A stretch of DNA of 64,000 nt from CAYNJG01 sp965216885 (GTDB lineage: Bacteria > Planctomycetota > Planctomycetia > Pirellulales > Pirellulaceae): assembly GCA_965216885.1 (NCBI GenBank), contig OZ244208.1, positions 1,054,001-1,118,000 on the forward strand, written 5' to 3'. Made by a program: the position numbers and the translations under genes. The stretch's first letter is position 1. Every line of letters starts with the position of its first letter. This document shows, one piece after another, positions 36,575-44,605 of the stretch. The notes under the pieces were generated by a model, which saw nothing but the letters and a program-made list of their open reading frames with translations, was not told the origin of the DNA and did no database searches.

Positions 36575-37066
36575 TCAATTCGCAAGAGCTCGAATTCTCT
36601 TGGTCAAAGAATCGCAATCACTGTCAAGCATCTTCGGCCACGCTTCTCCTAAAAAGCGGTCAACTCCATGGCGCCCGTGCCATTCAACCCGTCCGTCAAC
36701 AACAAGAATGTTCATGCCGTACTCGGTGTCCCAATCGCACCTAAAACTGAGTAGCACGAACAATCGGTTTGACGTTTTGTGGACGGGGACAAATGCCATC
36801 ACCAGCGAGCAAAAATCCATGATTCGTGTTTCGTCAATGGGGATATCGACCCGGTCGTTGTATTTCTCCAGGTAGTAACAACGCAGCGATTCGACCATTT
36901 CAGTAGAAAGCTGCATATTCGAGATGTACTCGATTGCTGACTCTTGTTGAGGAGTCGGCCCGTCTAGTTCGTCTTCCTGTTTGACCCAGACCAACAGCTC
37001 TTCGTCCAATGCTGGCACCGGAACGTTTGTAATGAAGTAGCCCATTTCCAATTTGAAGCGATTCAT
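36575..37066 (-). CDS. Cassette protein, DUF6985-like (tentative), 163 aa
   Basis: Start taken at ATG 37066 (MNRFKLEMGYFITNVPVP), with GGAAG upstream; the ORF can extend to ATG 37147. The C-terminal part, RCDWDTEYGMNILVVDGRVE, recalls DUF6985-type proteins in which a DxEHGL segment precedes a short strand. The 5' boundary of this cassette does not match R'' of site 3, so the cassette limits are less certain than for its neighbours. Confidence 0.6.
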   Translation of the reverse strand: MNRFKLEMGYFITNVPVPALDEELLVWVKQEDELDGPTPQQESAIEYISNMQLSTEMVESLRCYYLEKYNDRVDIPIDETRIMDFCSLVMAFVPVHKTSNRLFVLLSFRCDWDTEYGMNILVVDGRVEWHGRHGVDRFLGEAWPKMLDSDCDSLTKRIRALAN

Positions 37067-37256
37067 TTTCAAGACTTCCCGGTCTTTGGCGGCGTCTTTG
37101 TTGTCAAAGGGCTGTGCCGACGCAGCTACGCTCCCTATGGCTCCCATCAATCGTTATCCGAAGGCAGTTTCGCGCCGTGTGACCGCCTAGGTTCCGCAGC
37201 TATGCGACTCAGTCGTTTATTTCAGGTATCCAGCTTGACTTGGAGAAATCAAGCAA

Positions 37257-37368
37257 CACCAACGTTCACCAGCAACGTCGAATGGGATCACCTGAAAAAA
37301 GAAAGGTTTTCACCCGCGCAAAGCGTACGCACCACTTGCAACAGAAGGACATATAGCTGTTATGCAGC
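37257..37368 (-). repeat. attC-like site 4
   Basis: Right end GTTATGCAG (37359-37367) is convincing because it matches the 5' boundary of its cassette (GTTCTGCAG) at 8 of 9 positions. The left end (CACCAACG) and inner arms are less regular than in the others. Confidence 0.55.
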
Positions 37369-37384
37369 CGCTTCCCGGCACCGA

Positions 37385-38047
37385 TCAAGCGTCCAATGGA
37401 CCGATCTGCATGCCCCCATCCTCTGTTTCCCGGAAATAGAATCCTAGTTCTTCGTTGGTGTGAAGCTTACAGCGTATTTCCTCACCGTCAAAGTCTGGAT
37501 CAATGTGGCCCTTGTCAGACAAATAAGAAACTATCATCTTTTTCATATTGCCACGTTGCCACATCAAATTATTGAAACCTTCCTGAAAGCCGTTGCGGTC
37601 TAGGTCAGGTTGTTCGTCGATGCGACGATCCGTAATCGCAAAAAAGACAGCTCCGTTCGCATGGGGTCCGCGGTAGTAGGAACTCGCTTGACCAAGGCAA
37701 GTTGAAACCATCGCGAGGGTGTGGCCAAACCCCTCGTCGATTTCAAATCTATCTTCAGCGAATTCGTCGATTCCAAATTCTTTACCGAGCGAGCGAACGT
37801 TACGGCACAGCCCAAGACTGTCATCAGGAAAGTCCATGTCATTGTTCGCATCCGCCCACAACCATGTGCTGGTAACAGCCGATTCGGTACCGAGGAATTG
37901 AACCGGCATGACCAAGTCTCCATTGAAAGTCACTGACGCGTCCTCGGTCAGTAGCCATTCGTGTTCGCCAATTAGTGACGCAAGACGCGACTGCTTTTCG
38001 AATCCGTGAAACGCGTACTTTTCAAACAGGTCTTGAAACGCTGGCAT
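37385..38047 (-). CDS. Cassette protein, DUF6882-like, 220 aa
   Basis: ATG 38047. The segment VQFLGTESAVTSTWLWADANND and the following pattern RNVRSLGKEFGIDEFAEDRF resemble DUF6882, a family known from bacterial hypothetical proteins that has been associated with immunity-like or accessory loci. The C-terminus (YFRETEDGGMQIGPLDA) is short and acidic. Bounded by attC-5 on its 5' side and attC-4 on its 3' side. Confidence 0.7.
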   Translation of the reverse strand: MPAFQDLFEKYAFHGFEKQSRLASLIGEHEWLLTEDASVTFNGDLVMPVQFLGTESAVTSTWLWADANNDMDFPDDSLGLCRNVRSLGKEFGIDEFAEDRFEIDEGFGHTLAMVSTCLGQASSYYRGPHANGAVFFAITDRRIDEQPDLDRNGFQEGFNNLMWQRGNMKKMIVSYLSDKGHIDPDFDGEEIRCKLHTNEELGFYFRETEDGGMQIGPLDA

Positions 38048-38064
38048 TGATGATTGGCTTTAGA

Positions 38065-38158
38065 CTGCAGAACGTTAAGGATAACCGGGTGCGAAGAGTG
38101 GACCATCCACACCGCACGACTGTTTTGAGCACTCCGCGTTCAATCGTTTGTTCTGCAG
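38065..38158 (-). repeat. attC-like site 5
   Basis: 94 bp between CTGCAGAACG and CGTTTGTTCTGCAG, an outer inverted repeat. Contains AACCGGGTGCGAAGAGTGG, shared exactly with sites 8 and 9, and the pair GAGTGG / CCAC. One of the best conserved sites of the array. Confidence 0.85.
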
Positions 38159-38169
38159 CATTGAAGCGG

Positions 38170-38874
38170 CTAATCGCTTCTCCATGGCTTGCCGTCGAGA
38201 ACCTGTTCAAGGGAGTACTTTGGGATATTGTAGCAAAGGCGATTGTTCTGATTCAGTACTATGGCCGGGCGGGACGTAGAAACCACATAGAAGTCGTCGT
38301 CGAATGGACGTAGTTTGAATTGACTAAGGTATCGGCATAGCATTTCATGGGTGAAACGGTCCCGAAGGCGCCGCGCAGAGTAGGCGTTTGTATCTTCGAA
38401 TTCGAACGGTTTGCCACTGCTGTCGAATGTCCACCGCCCGCCATCATTGCAAGCGGCAATTGTTCGTGCGGTTGCCAAGGGGCCGTCCGCGTCGAATGCT
38501 TCGCGAGTTAAGACCGACCACATCACTGCCGGATAAACCGCCCCAGTTGGTGAACTGCAAACGGTCATCGCATTCAGCTGTTGTTGATGCGCCAAATAGC
38601 AGGTTGGTCCCCAAGGGTCGGATCCATTGATTCCGGATTGAAAAAACGCCGTCCATCCATTTTGCATTTGCACGAACAGTTTCCGTTCGAGCGACGCAGC
38701 AAGAGGAGGGAGCAGACCGAAGGCATCAGAGAGAGTTGAGGTGACGGGTATCCAGTCGTAAGTGAAGTCAATGGATCGGTGCCACTTAATGTACGCTTTA
38801 ACCAATGCCTCGATTGGACAATCGAATAAAGCGAAATGACTTGTGACCGGATGCCATCGTGCAATTGTGGACAC
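38170..38874 (-). CDS. Cassette protein, unknown, 234 aa
   Basis: GTG 38874, 21 bp after attC-6. No signal or membrane segment. GWTAFFQSGINGSDPWGPTCYLA in the middle is reminiscent of small bacterial proteins found near toxin-immunity loci, but no family can be named. The 10-nt boundary GTTCTGCAGC is repeated perfectly at R'' of its own attC-5. Confidence 0.65.
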   Translation of the reverse strand: MSTIARWHPVTSHFALFDCPIEALVKAYIKWHRSIDFTYDWIPVTSTLSDAFGLLPPLAASLERKLFVQMQNGWTAFFQSGINGSDPWGPTCYLAHQQQLNAMTVCSSPTGAVYPAVMWSVLTREAFDADGPLATARTIAACNDGGRWTFDSSGKPFEFEDTNAYSARRLRDRFTHEMLCRYLSQFKLRPFDDDFYVVSTSRPAIVLNQNNRLCYNIPKYSLEQVLDGKPWRSD

Positions 38875-38894
38875 TGTTGGGCTTCAATTGGTCT

Positions 38895-38992
38895 GGCTGC
38901 AGAACGTTGAGGGTAACCGGGCCCGAACGAAAAAGTGTGTGTACGAACAACGCGGTTTTGAGGGCTCCACGTTCACCCGTTTGTTAGGCGGC
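38895..38992 (-). repeat. attC-like site 6
   Basis: 98 bp between GGCTGCAGAACG and GTTTGTTAGGCGGC. Contains AACCGGGCCCGAACGAAAAA, shared with site 7. R'' on the minus strand is the classic GCCTAAC. Confidence 0.85.
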
Positions 38993-39027
38993 ATGTGCTA
39001 CGCCCCGGTCTCCATTGGATTGTACCG

Positions 39028-39720
39028 TTATCGAGTGCGAGGGAGAATCTCCAAGTCGAATTGTGAGGCCAATTTTTCAAGCGTTCGTATACCAGCACGA
39101 CTATTGGCGGAGCCGTAAACAAAGTCACCGCCATCATATTGTTCGTGGGCGATTATCGCGGCGTCATTCATAAGAGAGAAAGACCAATAGTGGTTGCGAT
39201 CATAGACTCGCAGGTTACGCCCCAGAACACGCCAAGTTGATGCGGAGTTGCGGCAAGCGGTGAGTAGAGAAGTGGAAGCTGGCAACGCGGCGTCACTGAT
39301 CCACATGTCAGAACCAAACATGAGTTCCACCATGACAAATGTGCGTAAGCATTCGATCAATCCGATTCCGGTTTCCTGCCAAGCAACGGTGTCAACGTCG
39401 TTCGAGTAGTAGACCGAGGGATTTCGGCCACGCGCATCTGTTCCGAGGCACCAACACCATTGATTTTCTTGGATGAAGGCAAAGCGACCGTCTTTGATTT
39501 GAATCTCTTCTAACGGCACAAGCCGATTCTGGTGCGCCAGCAACCGCTCTGAACCGTTCGGCCATTTGCCTGCGAAGGCATAGAGTTCGCGAAGAGGTAC
39601 AGGAACGGTTCTGTCTTTCAATTCCGCGTTTGAATAGCCGAAGCCAGTCTTGCGCCGACCAACGTAGAACTCGATGAATTCGAGCAGTCGAGGGATGGAA
39701 GAAACGGGTTTAGTCCACAT
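39028..39720 (-). CDS. Cassette protein, SMI1/KNR4 (SUKH)-like, 230 aa
   Basis: ATG 39720. The first half follows the SUKH pattern: VPVPLRELYAFAGKWPNG, LLAHQNRLVPLEEI, then FAFIQENQWCWCLGTDARGR (conserved Trp, GT..D). SUKH proteins often serve as immunity proteins against polymorphic toxins; no toxin lies beside it. The second half is unassigned. Cassette boundary GTTAGGCGAC matches R'' of attC-6 (GTTAGGCGGC) at 9 of 10. Confidence 0.65.
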   Translation of the reverse strand: MWTKPVSSIPRLLEFIEFYVGRRKTGFGYSNAELKDRTVPVPLRELYAFAGKWPNGSERLLAHQNRLVPLEEIQIKDGRFAFIQENQWCWCLGTDARGRNPSVYYSNDVDTVAWQETGIGLIECLRTFVMVELMFGSDMWISDAALPASTSLLTACRNSASTWRVLGRNLRVYDRNHYWSFSLMNDAAIIAHEQYDGGDFVYGSANSRAGIRTLEKLASQFDLEILPRTR

Positions 39721-39744
39721 GTCGTGCGCTCATTGTGGATCTGG

Positions 39745-39830
39745 TCGCCTAACGTTTGGGTTAACCGGGCCCGAACGAAAAAGTATGTGTACAGAAAACG
39801 CGTGTTTGAGGCTCCGCGTTCACCCGTTTG
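39745..39830 (-). repeat. attC-like site 7, interrupted by IS110 remnant
   Basis: Left part normal (TCGCCTAACG, then AACCGGGCCCGAACGAAAAA as in site 6) up to CACCCGTTTG at 39830, where other sites continue GTTAGGC. Here the sequence changes to IS110-family DNA, and a similar TCGTTTGAGTATGCAG appears at 40103 on the far side. Confidence 0.75.
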
Positions 39831-40105
39831 ATACTCATCATGTCCTTGCTTGAGTGAGCGAACGTATCCAATAAGGTCTCTGCCTTTGGACGGGGTCAGA
39901 TCGAGTCTGCCCCTAACTGTTCGTGGCTCAAGCCCACTCACTCAAGGAAGCACACGATGAAGTTCTACAATCAACAGCACGAATTCTACTGTGGAATTGA
40001 CCTCCATGCCAACTCGATGCACGTCTGCGTCGTTGATCAAGCCGGCAAGAAACACCTCCACAAGAATTTCAATACCAAGAAGCCGGAGCGGTTCCCATAT
40101 CGTTT
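39831..40105 (+). mobile_element. IS110-family element remnant inserted in an attC
   Basis: Contains the start of an IS110-type transposase at ATG 39957 (AAGGA upstream): MKFYNQQHEFYCGIDLHANS, then VCVVDQAGKKHLHKNFNTKK, carrying the first Asp of the DEDD domain. The frame ends at 40139 after about 46 matching residues; the rest of the transposase is deleted. IS1111/IS110-type elements are known to target attC sites, and this one lies inside attC-7. Confidence 0.8.
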
Positions 40106-40141
40106 GAGTATGCAGCGATTCGGATTCCGGTTGGATTGAGG

Positions 40142-40543
40142 TTAAAGTGCAATCCCGCGCGATTCAAGGTGCGCGTCTATCTGTGTGTTGTCAATGTCAT
40201 CAGTGCTGATTGCCCACCCCGTCCATTTGGGAGCGATTGCATTCACGAACGTGGAAATCGCTTCTTGTGATTCGGGGTCTTCGAATTCCCCCAATTCCAG
40301 TTGCTTTAGAACTGAACCTAGACTGCCGTAGAATATCATCGTCTTGGTATCGAAGTCGAGAAGATAGCCCGCCTCGGAAAAAGGAAAGTCATCAATCTCT
40401 TCGTTGTCGGAATCTGTGGCTTGTTCATGTGCCCAGTCAGGTCCGGATTCAAGGTCAATTAGACAAAACTCAGCTGCCCATTTGTGGAAATAGATCTTGG
40501 CGTCGCCATTCCTGACAATGAAAAAAACTGCCGCAGCACTCAT
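40142..40543 (-). CDS. Cassette protein, unknown, 133 aa
   Basis: Start taken at ATG 40543 (MSAAAVFFIVRNGDAKIYFH), 14 bp inside the cassette after attC-8; the ORF extends through the attC, which is not real coding. Acidic protein with a hydrophobic first strand; a calculated-charge impression and the WAAEFCLIDLESGPDWAHEQ segment give no family. Its own attC has been disturbed by the IS110 remnant. Confidence 0.65.
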   Translation of the reverse strand: MSAAAVFFIVRNGDAKIYFHKWAAEFCLIDLESGPDWAHEQATDSDNEEIDDFPFSEAGYLLDFDTKTMIFYGSLGSVLKQLELGEFEDPESQEAISTFVNAIAPKWTGWAISTDDIDNTQIDAHLESRGIAL

Positions 40544-40556
40544 GTGAGAGGTCCTT

Positions 40557-40646
40557 AGCCGGAACGTCGAGGATAACCGGGTGCGAAGAGTGGTCCACTT
40601 CGCGCGACTATTTAAGCACTCCGCGTCCACCCGTTTGTTGGGCGGC
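40557..40646 (-). repeat. attC-like site 8
   Basis: 90 bp between AGCCGGAACG and GTTTGTTGGGCGGC, with AACCGGGTGCGAAGAGTGG as in sites 5 and 9, and GAAGAGTGG / CCACTTC arms. Confidence 0.85.
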
Positions 40647-40692
40647 ATTGAAGCGCGTCTCGTACTCCATCAGATTGTACGTTGACCAAGTA

Positions 40693-41220
40693 CTATTGGC
40701 CAAACCACAACGCCTTGGTGCAGAGAAATAGAAAAGCGAGAGCTGCGATTCCGCGACCAGTGATCTCAATCCAATCTGTATCCGTGCAATCAACCCGCAA
40801 CACGCGCACGGCAATCCAGGAACAAACTGCGATAAGCCCGGCAAGTCCTGTTGAATGCGGTCCCACAAAGATGTCAAAAGCCAAGGACATAACAGGCGAA
40901 AAACTTTGGTGATTTAAGTGGACCGGAACTCGACTCAGCGTGTTGACGACTGTTGCCGCTGATATGAGCAACAGTGCGAGTTTACCAAACCCGACCGATG
41001 ACTCTCGAAGTAGCCTTGGATTACCGATCATGAGTCCCGCAAGTACGAGAGTCAAAGCGGACGGCACCACAATTGTCAGCCAGAGAGTACCGGTGAAGAG
41101 GGTGACCTTAATGCGCTGCTCGTGGAACGGGTAGTTCGCCAAGAACGTCGCGGCAATGGCGAACGCAAGAGTCAGGGCCATCGCGTCGAGAATTCGGAAG
41201 CGACGAGTCTGTTGAGCCAT
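40693..41220 (-). CDS. Cassette protein, small multi-pass membrane protein, 175 aa
   Basis: ATG 41220. Four to five hydrophobic segments (MALTLAFAIAATFLANY, LWLTIVVPSALTLVLAGLMI, LALLLISAATVVNTL, GLAGLIAVCSWIAVRVL, GIAALAFLFLCTKAL). Family not recognised. 5' boundary GTTAGGCGGC matches R'' of attC-8 (GTTGGGCGGC) at 9 of 10. Membrane proteins are common cassette cargo. Confidence 0.7.
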   Translation of the reverse strand: MAQQTRRFRILDAMALTLAFAIAATFLANYPFHEQRIKVTLFTGTLWLTIVVPSALTLVLAGLMIGNPRLLRESSVGFGKLALLLISAATVVNTLSRVPVHLNHQSFSPVMSLAFDIFVGPHSTGLAGLIAVCSWIAVRVLRVDCTDTDWIEITGRGIAALAFLFLCTKALWFGQ

Positions 41221-41238
41221 CGGGTTGTCCAGAACCTG

Positions 41239-41336
41239 CGCCGCCTAACGTCACGATTAACCGGGTGCGAAGAGTGGACCATCCATACCGCGCGACTGTT
41301 TTGAGCACTCCGCGTTCAATCGTTTGCTATTCGGAC
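41239..41336 (-). repeat. attC-like site 9
   Basis: 98 bp from CGCCGCCTAACG to GTTTGCTATTCGGAC. Shares AACCGGGTGCGAAGAGTGG with sites 5 and 8, and most of its length with site 5. Confidence 0.85.
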
Positions 41337-41340
41337 TGCG

Positions 41341-42015
41341 CTACGTTTGATTCAGCCAATCCGAACGAGTCTCACCGGTTTGCTTTGCCTGATAGTATCT
41401 GCCGGTTTGAATTTCCAAGCAAGTCAGCCAACCAGAACCGCAAGCCCAAGTATCAATGCACGTTGCATGGGAACGTGATTTTGGAACGCCATCTTTTTGT
41501 GAAGTATGACCGCACACAACATGTTTGCCAGAAATGTGTGGACCAATCGAATCGAAGTCAGCCCAGTAAAGCGTATCGTCGAATTGGTCGGCCATTTCTA
41601 CTTCGGAATCGAGTGCTGCGTGAACGAAGATGTGAGTGTCAGTTTCCAAATAGGCCGTCAAACCGTCGATGAACGCCCAATGTTCATCTGGAACGGATTG
41701 AATTCCGTTGTCGCCGCCGTATTCGCGAATGTAAGAGTCCCACGTCTCGTCGCCGCCGGACGTTGCCCACGAACGTATCGAGTGCATGCTGCCGCGAGCG
41801 TTTTGCATCATGATTTCGTGATTGCCGCGAAGACAGACGTTGTTGTCAGCCGGTAGCAGGCTGAGATGCTGGATAACCTTGGCGGAGTCTGGGCCACGAT
41901 CCACAAAGTCGCCCAGCCAGACAACGCGATCTTGTTCGGAGATTCCAGCCAGTTGCACGACTGCAAGAAGAGCGTCGAAGCAGCCGTGAACATCACCAAT
42001 CGCAAACGTTTTCAT
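41341..42015 (-). CDS. Cassette-borne PPP-family phosphoesterase
   Basis: 224 aa. Metallophosphoesterase of the serine/threonine protein phosphatase (PPP) or bis(5'-nucleosyl)-tetraphosphatase group: GDVHGC (residues 7-12), GDFVDRGP (about 35), RGNHE (about 63), FVHAAL (about 146) and VCGHTSQ (about 180) give the metal ligands and catalytic His. Likely substrates are phosphoproteins or dinucleoside polyphosphates. ATG 42015. The cassette boundary GTTATTCGGA matches R'' of attC-9 (GCTATTCGGA) at 9 of 10. Confidence 0.88.
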   Translation of the reverse strand: MKTFAIGDVHGCFDALLAVVQLAGISEQDRVVWLGDFVDRGPDSAKVIQHLSLLPADNNVCLRGNHEIMMQNARGSMHSIRSWATSGGDETWDSYIREYGGDNGIQSVPDEHWAFIDGLTAYLETDTHIFVHAALDSEVEMADQFDDTLYWADFDSIGPHISGKHVVCGHTSQKDGVPKSRSHATCIDTWACGSGWLTCLEIQTGRYYQAKQTGETRSDWLNQT

Positions 42016-42041
42016 ATACGTGAATATGGAATAATCTTGAT

Positions 42042-42136
42042 CCGAATAACGTCCAGCGTAACCGGGCGGCGACGTTACGCGTTGATTTCAGATTCCGCCG
42101 GATTCGCCGCTCCGGTTCACGCAATTGTTACTTGGC
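42042..42136 (-). repeat. attC-like site 10
   Basis: 95 bp from CCGAATAACG to GTTACTTGGC, with an AACCGGGCGGCGAC inner arm pairing with CGCCG..CCGGTT. The stop codon of the TIR-like cassette gene (42128-42130) lies in R''. Confidence 0.85.
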
Positions 42137-42940
42137 TTCGTTTTGTTGCCGCAACCTTCGCATCCCTTCGAGAATCTGCCCGTGAGCCGATTTCAAAGCG
42201 TCAATCATGCGGCGCCCATCGTATGTCCACGCGTATCCGATGTGCGGTTCGTTAGTTACGCATAAAGCGCCCAATTCAATAAGGCGACGTACCGCTAGTA
42301 TATGATCAAGCCCAGTGAGTGTCTCACCCATCGTCGCTGCCGGAAGTCGCATTTCAATGAAATCGATGTTTTCATGCTGGGCGACGAAGTCGACTGTGGC
42401 CGTATCCAACCCATCTGCCATATCGCGAGCGCGGGAAAGAATGTGCTGTTCACAGTCCCGGATTGCTGCAGCCAATGCCTCGGTCAGTTTCTCAAATCGT
42501 TTTTCGCCGACCTTAGTCTTTTCCGTGATTCGGTATTCGATTGGCCAACGATGTTGCAGGATGTCGAACGGTAGGTCTTTTGCTTCACCGTGTGCATTAT
42601 TCAACACCAATATCGTTCGGTCCCAGCCGATTGACCTCGCCGCGTAACCGAGTTCGATGGTCACGTTCGGATTGGGAACTTTCTTGCCATTAGCGGTTTC
42701 GCCAACGAACGAAAGGTCCGCGACGAAGAACGCGCATTGTCGTATTCGATCAAAGATGGTCGCGATGATATTTGGACTGCCGGGAACGCCGGTTGCGTCG
42801 GATTCTGGCCGCGGCGATGCTTCAGGTGTGGCGTCAACATTTGTTTGGGACGTAGCTTCAACCAGAGCTTCCCAGATGAACTTCTTATTGTGGTCTGGCG
42901 GCGTGTCGAGCTGCCAAGCGAAAAAGGCTGTGTGTGCCAT
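42128..42940 (-). CDS. Cassette-borne TIR-like (nucleotide-binding) protein
   Basis: About 270 aa from ATG 42940. FFAWQLDTPPDHNKKFIWEA at the start, GVPGSPNIIATIFDRIRQCA, FFVADLSFVGETANGKKVPN, NPNVTIELGYAARSIGWDR and LPFDILQHRWPIEY follow a TIR-like/nucleotide-binding domain seen in bacterial proteins suspected of defence or nucleotide hydrolysis; the Glu of IELGYA would be the active-site candidate. The C-terminal half is a separate helical domain. As the rightmost cassette it would be the newest if an attI existed at 43 kb. Boundary GTTACTTGGC is identical to R'' of attC-10 (10 of 10). Confidence 0.75.
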   Translation of the reverse strand: MAHTAFFAWQLDTPPDHNKKFIWEALVEATSQTNVDATPEASPRPESDATGVPGSPNIIATIFDRIRQCAFFVADLSFVGETANGKKVPNPNVTIELGYAARSIGWDRTILVLNNAHGEAKDLPFDILQHRWPIEYRITEKTKVGEKRFEKLTEALAAAIRDCEQHILSRARDMADGLDTATVDFVAQHENIDFIEMRLPAATMGETLTGLDHILAVRRLIELGALCVTNEPHIGYAWTYDGRRMIDALKSAHGQILEGMRRLRQQNEAK

Positions 42941-42967
42941 GTTGCCCAATCACATATGGCGTTCTCT

Positions 42968-43035
42968 GCCAAGTAACTAATGATTCTCCGGCGCGCCGGA
43001 ATAACTTTCCCCCTAGTCTAATCGAAGTCACACCG
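42968..43035 (-). repeat. attC-like site 11 (short type), right end of the array
   Basis: Begins GCCAAGTAAC, the reverse complement of the R'' of site 10. Shares TAACTAATRATTCTCCGGCG with site 3. No cassette gene on the minus strand follows to its right, and no attI or intI was found; this is either the last attC of a lost cassette or the entry point. Confidence 0.55.
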
Positions 43036-43237
43036 CGAAAGCACGACGATAGACAAGAACTTATCAGGCGCGGAGTAAGGCTGGACATTTGCAGCCGGGG
43101 ATCTGACCTCCGGACCGTCAAAGAAATCTGTCTAACTTGCATCGGTCGTTTTGACAAAACGCAATTTCAGGTGGTCGTGAAGGACGACTTGCTGGGTGCT
43201 AAACTGAGATAAGCAACCCGCGAATGTGAGAATAATC

Positions 43238-43567
43238 ATGAGTCAAACCCTAGGTGAGTCCATCTATGAAGCTCTAGGCAAACACAATGCAAAGCTAATC
43301 TACTTCGACTACAACCAAACTCAGCGTCTCAAAGCTGTCGATGACCCTGACTCTCTCAGGCGGTTTCTTGTTGCAACTCGACTTCAAAACGCTGACGTGG
43401 CAGATGACTTCGATCAGACGGTCCGGAACATCGCTACTGTGATCAAGGATCGTGTGGCTCGGAAAAACGTCCGCTTTGCAACGGTGTTCTTCAATCCACT
43501 GATGGGTCTTTGTGTCGCAATCAACAACTGGCTTAAGCGACGGAAAGAGACAAGAGAGGATTCATAG
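43238..43567 (+). CDS. Hypothetical protein, 109 aa
   Basis: Starts MSQTLGESIYEALGKHNAKL. Helical, with a weakly hydrophobic segment VRFATVFFNPLMGLCVAIN near the C-terminus and a basic tail RRKETREDS. Family not recognised. The following gap (43568-43834) holds a small perfect hairpin CGGAGT-GAA-ACTCCG at 43609-43623. Confidence 0.5.
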   Translation: MSQTLGESIYEALGKHNAKLIYFDYNQTQRLKAVDDPDSLRRFLVATRLQNADVADDFDQTVRNIATVIKDRVARKNVRFATVFFNPLMGLCVAINNWLKRRKETREDS

Positions 43568-43834
43568 ACCGTCTCACTTTCGAGCTATTGTTACGACGGA
43601 CGCTTCGGAGTGAAACTCCGACGAAGGCGAATTCGCGTAAGTGAAGACGACCTCAGCGGATTCGAGCCACGCCAAGACGCGTCGGGTTGACACGCTTCTG
43701 TCTCGAAGGGTTTTTCCGAAGAAACAGCGGTCGACCTTACCGTTGAGCCTAGGGAGTGAGATCTAGCGGTCGGTTTGCTTCCGATTGAGCTTATCAGCAT
43801 TTTACTGGTGTTTTTACGGTTGCATTTTGTTGGC

Positions 43835-44605
43835 CTAATTGATTTGCTCAATCTTCGGCTTCTCGGTGTCCACTACAGAGTAGCCAATGGCGTCCATAAC
43901 CTCGCGAGCTCGTGCGATTTTCTCCGCGTGACTGCGGTCTGGATTAACAAGTTGATTTGTAACGTTGACCTGTGTCTTCGAGTCGTCGTTCCATCCCAAG
44001 AGGCCCCGTGCAACCAGCGGAAAGGCTTTCGCATTTCCGGATTTGAATTCGTCGATTATGACTCCTGTCAGTTCGGCTTGAATGATTTGCTGCACCTGCT
44101 GTACGAGGCTCGCGAAGTTCGAGTCGCGAGACTTCCAATATTCAAGTGTTCTAGGGGCTTTCCCGATCTGCCGGATGGCTGCTGTTTGGTTGCCGTTGTT
44201 GGCGTACAGACTCTTAAGAAACTTCCGTTGTGCCTTTATCGTACGTCGTTGGCCCTCTGTCACGTCTTTGCAAATGTTCTCAATTTGCTTCCTGTAATCG
44301 GGAGTGATCTCGTCGATTTCAGGGGCGCGTTTTGTTCGCAACGGCTCGACCGGCTTCAATGCTTTCGAGTCACCCACGGGTCTCTGCTCCGCGGCTTGCT
44401 TTACCTTCTCAATCGCATCAGCGAAAACAGCGCAGTCCTTTTTCCAGTTGTGCGCCGTTCGATTCGAAAACCCAGCAGCCCGTGCTGCGTCGATAATCAC
44501 GCCTCCGTTCAGGGCGAGTGTTTTCAGGAACGCTACTTTCGCGGAGCGCGTCTTTGGATCGCCACGCTGAGAGTCGCACAGTATCATCAGGTCGTCGTTC
44601 GTCAT
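43835..44605 (-). CDS. Terminase-small-subunit-like protein with tandem HTH repeats
   Basis: 256 aa from ATG 44605 (MTNDDLMILCDSQ). Two similar HTH units: LALNGGVIIDAARAAGFSNRTAHNWKK-type (about 30-60) and LYANNGNQTAAIRQIGKAPR TLEYW (about 130-160), followed by a helical C-terminus LTGVIIDEFKSGNAKAFPLV. This pattern is common in phage small terminases, which recognise packaging sites. No large terminase lies near. The ATG overlaps the TGA of the ORF before it (ATGA). It could instead be a plain regulator. Confidence 0.65.
   Translation of the reverse strand: MTNDDLMILCDSQRGDPKTRSAKVAFLKTLALNGGVIIDAARAAGFSNRTAHNWKKDCAVFADAIEKVKQAAEQRPVGDSKALKPVEPLRTKRAPEIDEITPDYRKQIENICKDVTEGQRRTIKAQRKFLKSLYANNGNQTAAIRQIGKAPRTLEYWKSRDSNFASLVQQVQQIIQAELTGVIIDEFKSGNAKAFPLVARGLLGWNDDSKTQVNVTNQLVNPDRSHAEKIARAREVMDAIGYSVVDTEKPKIEQIN

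Noticed and set aside
34821..43035. CRISPR-like array or ordinary REP repeats
   Set aside because: Repeat units are about 65-110 bp, differ in the middle, have inverted ends and flank ORFs; the matches between cassette boundary and own R'' fit attC sites only.
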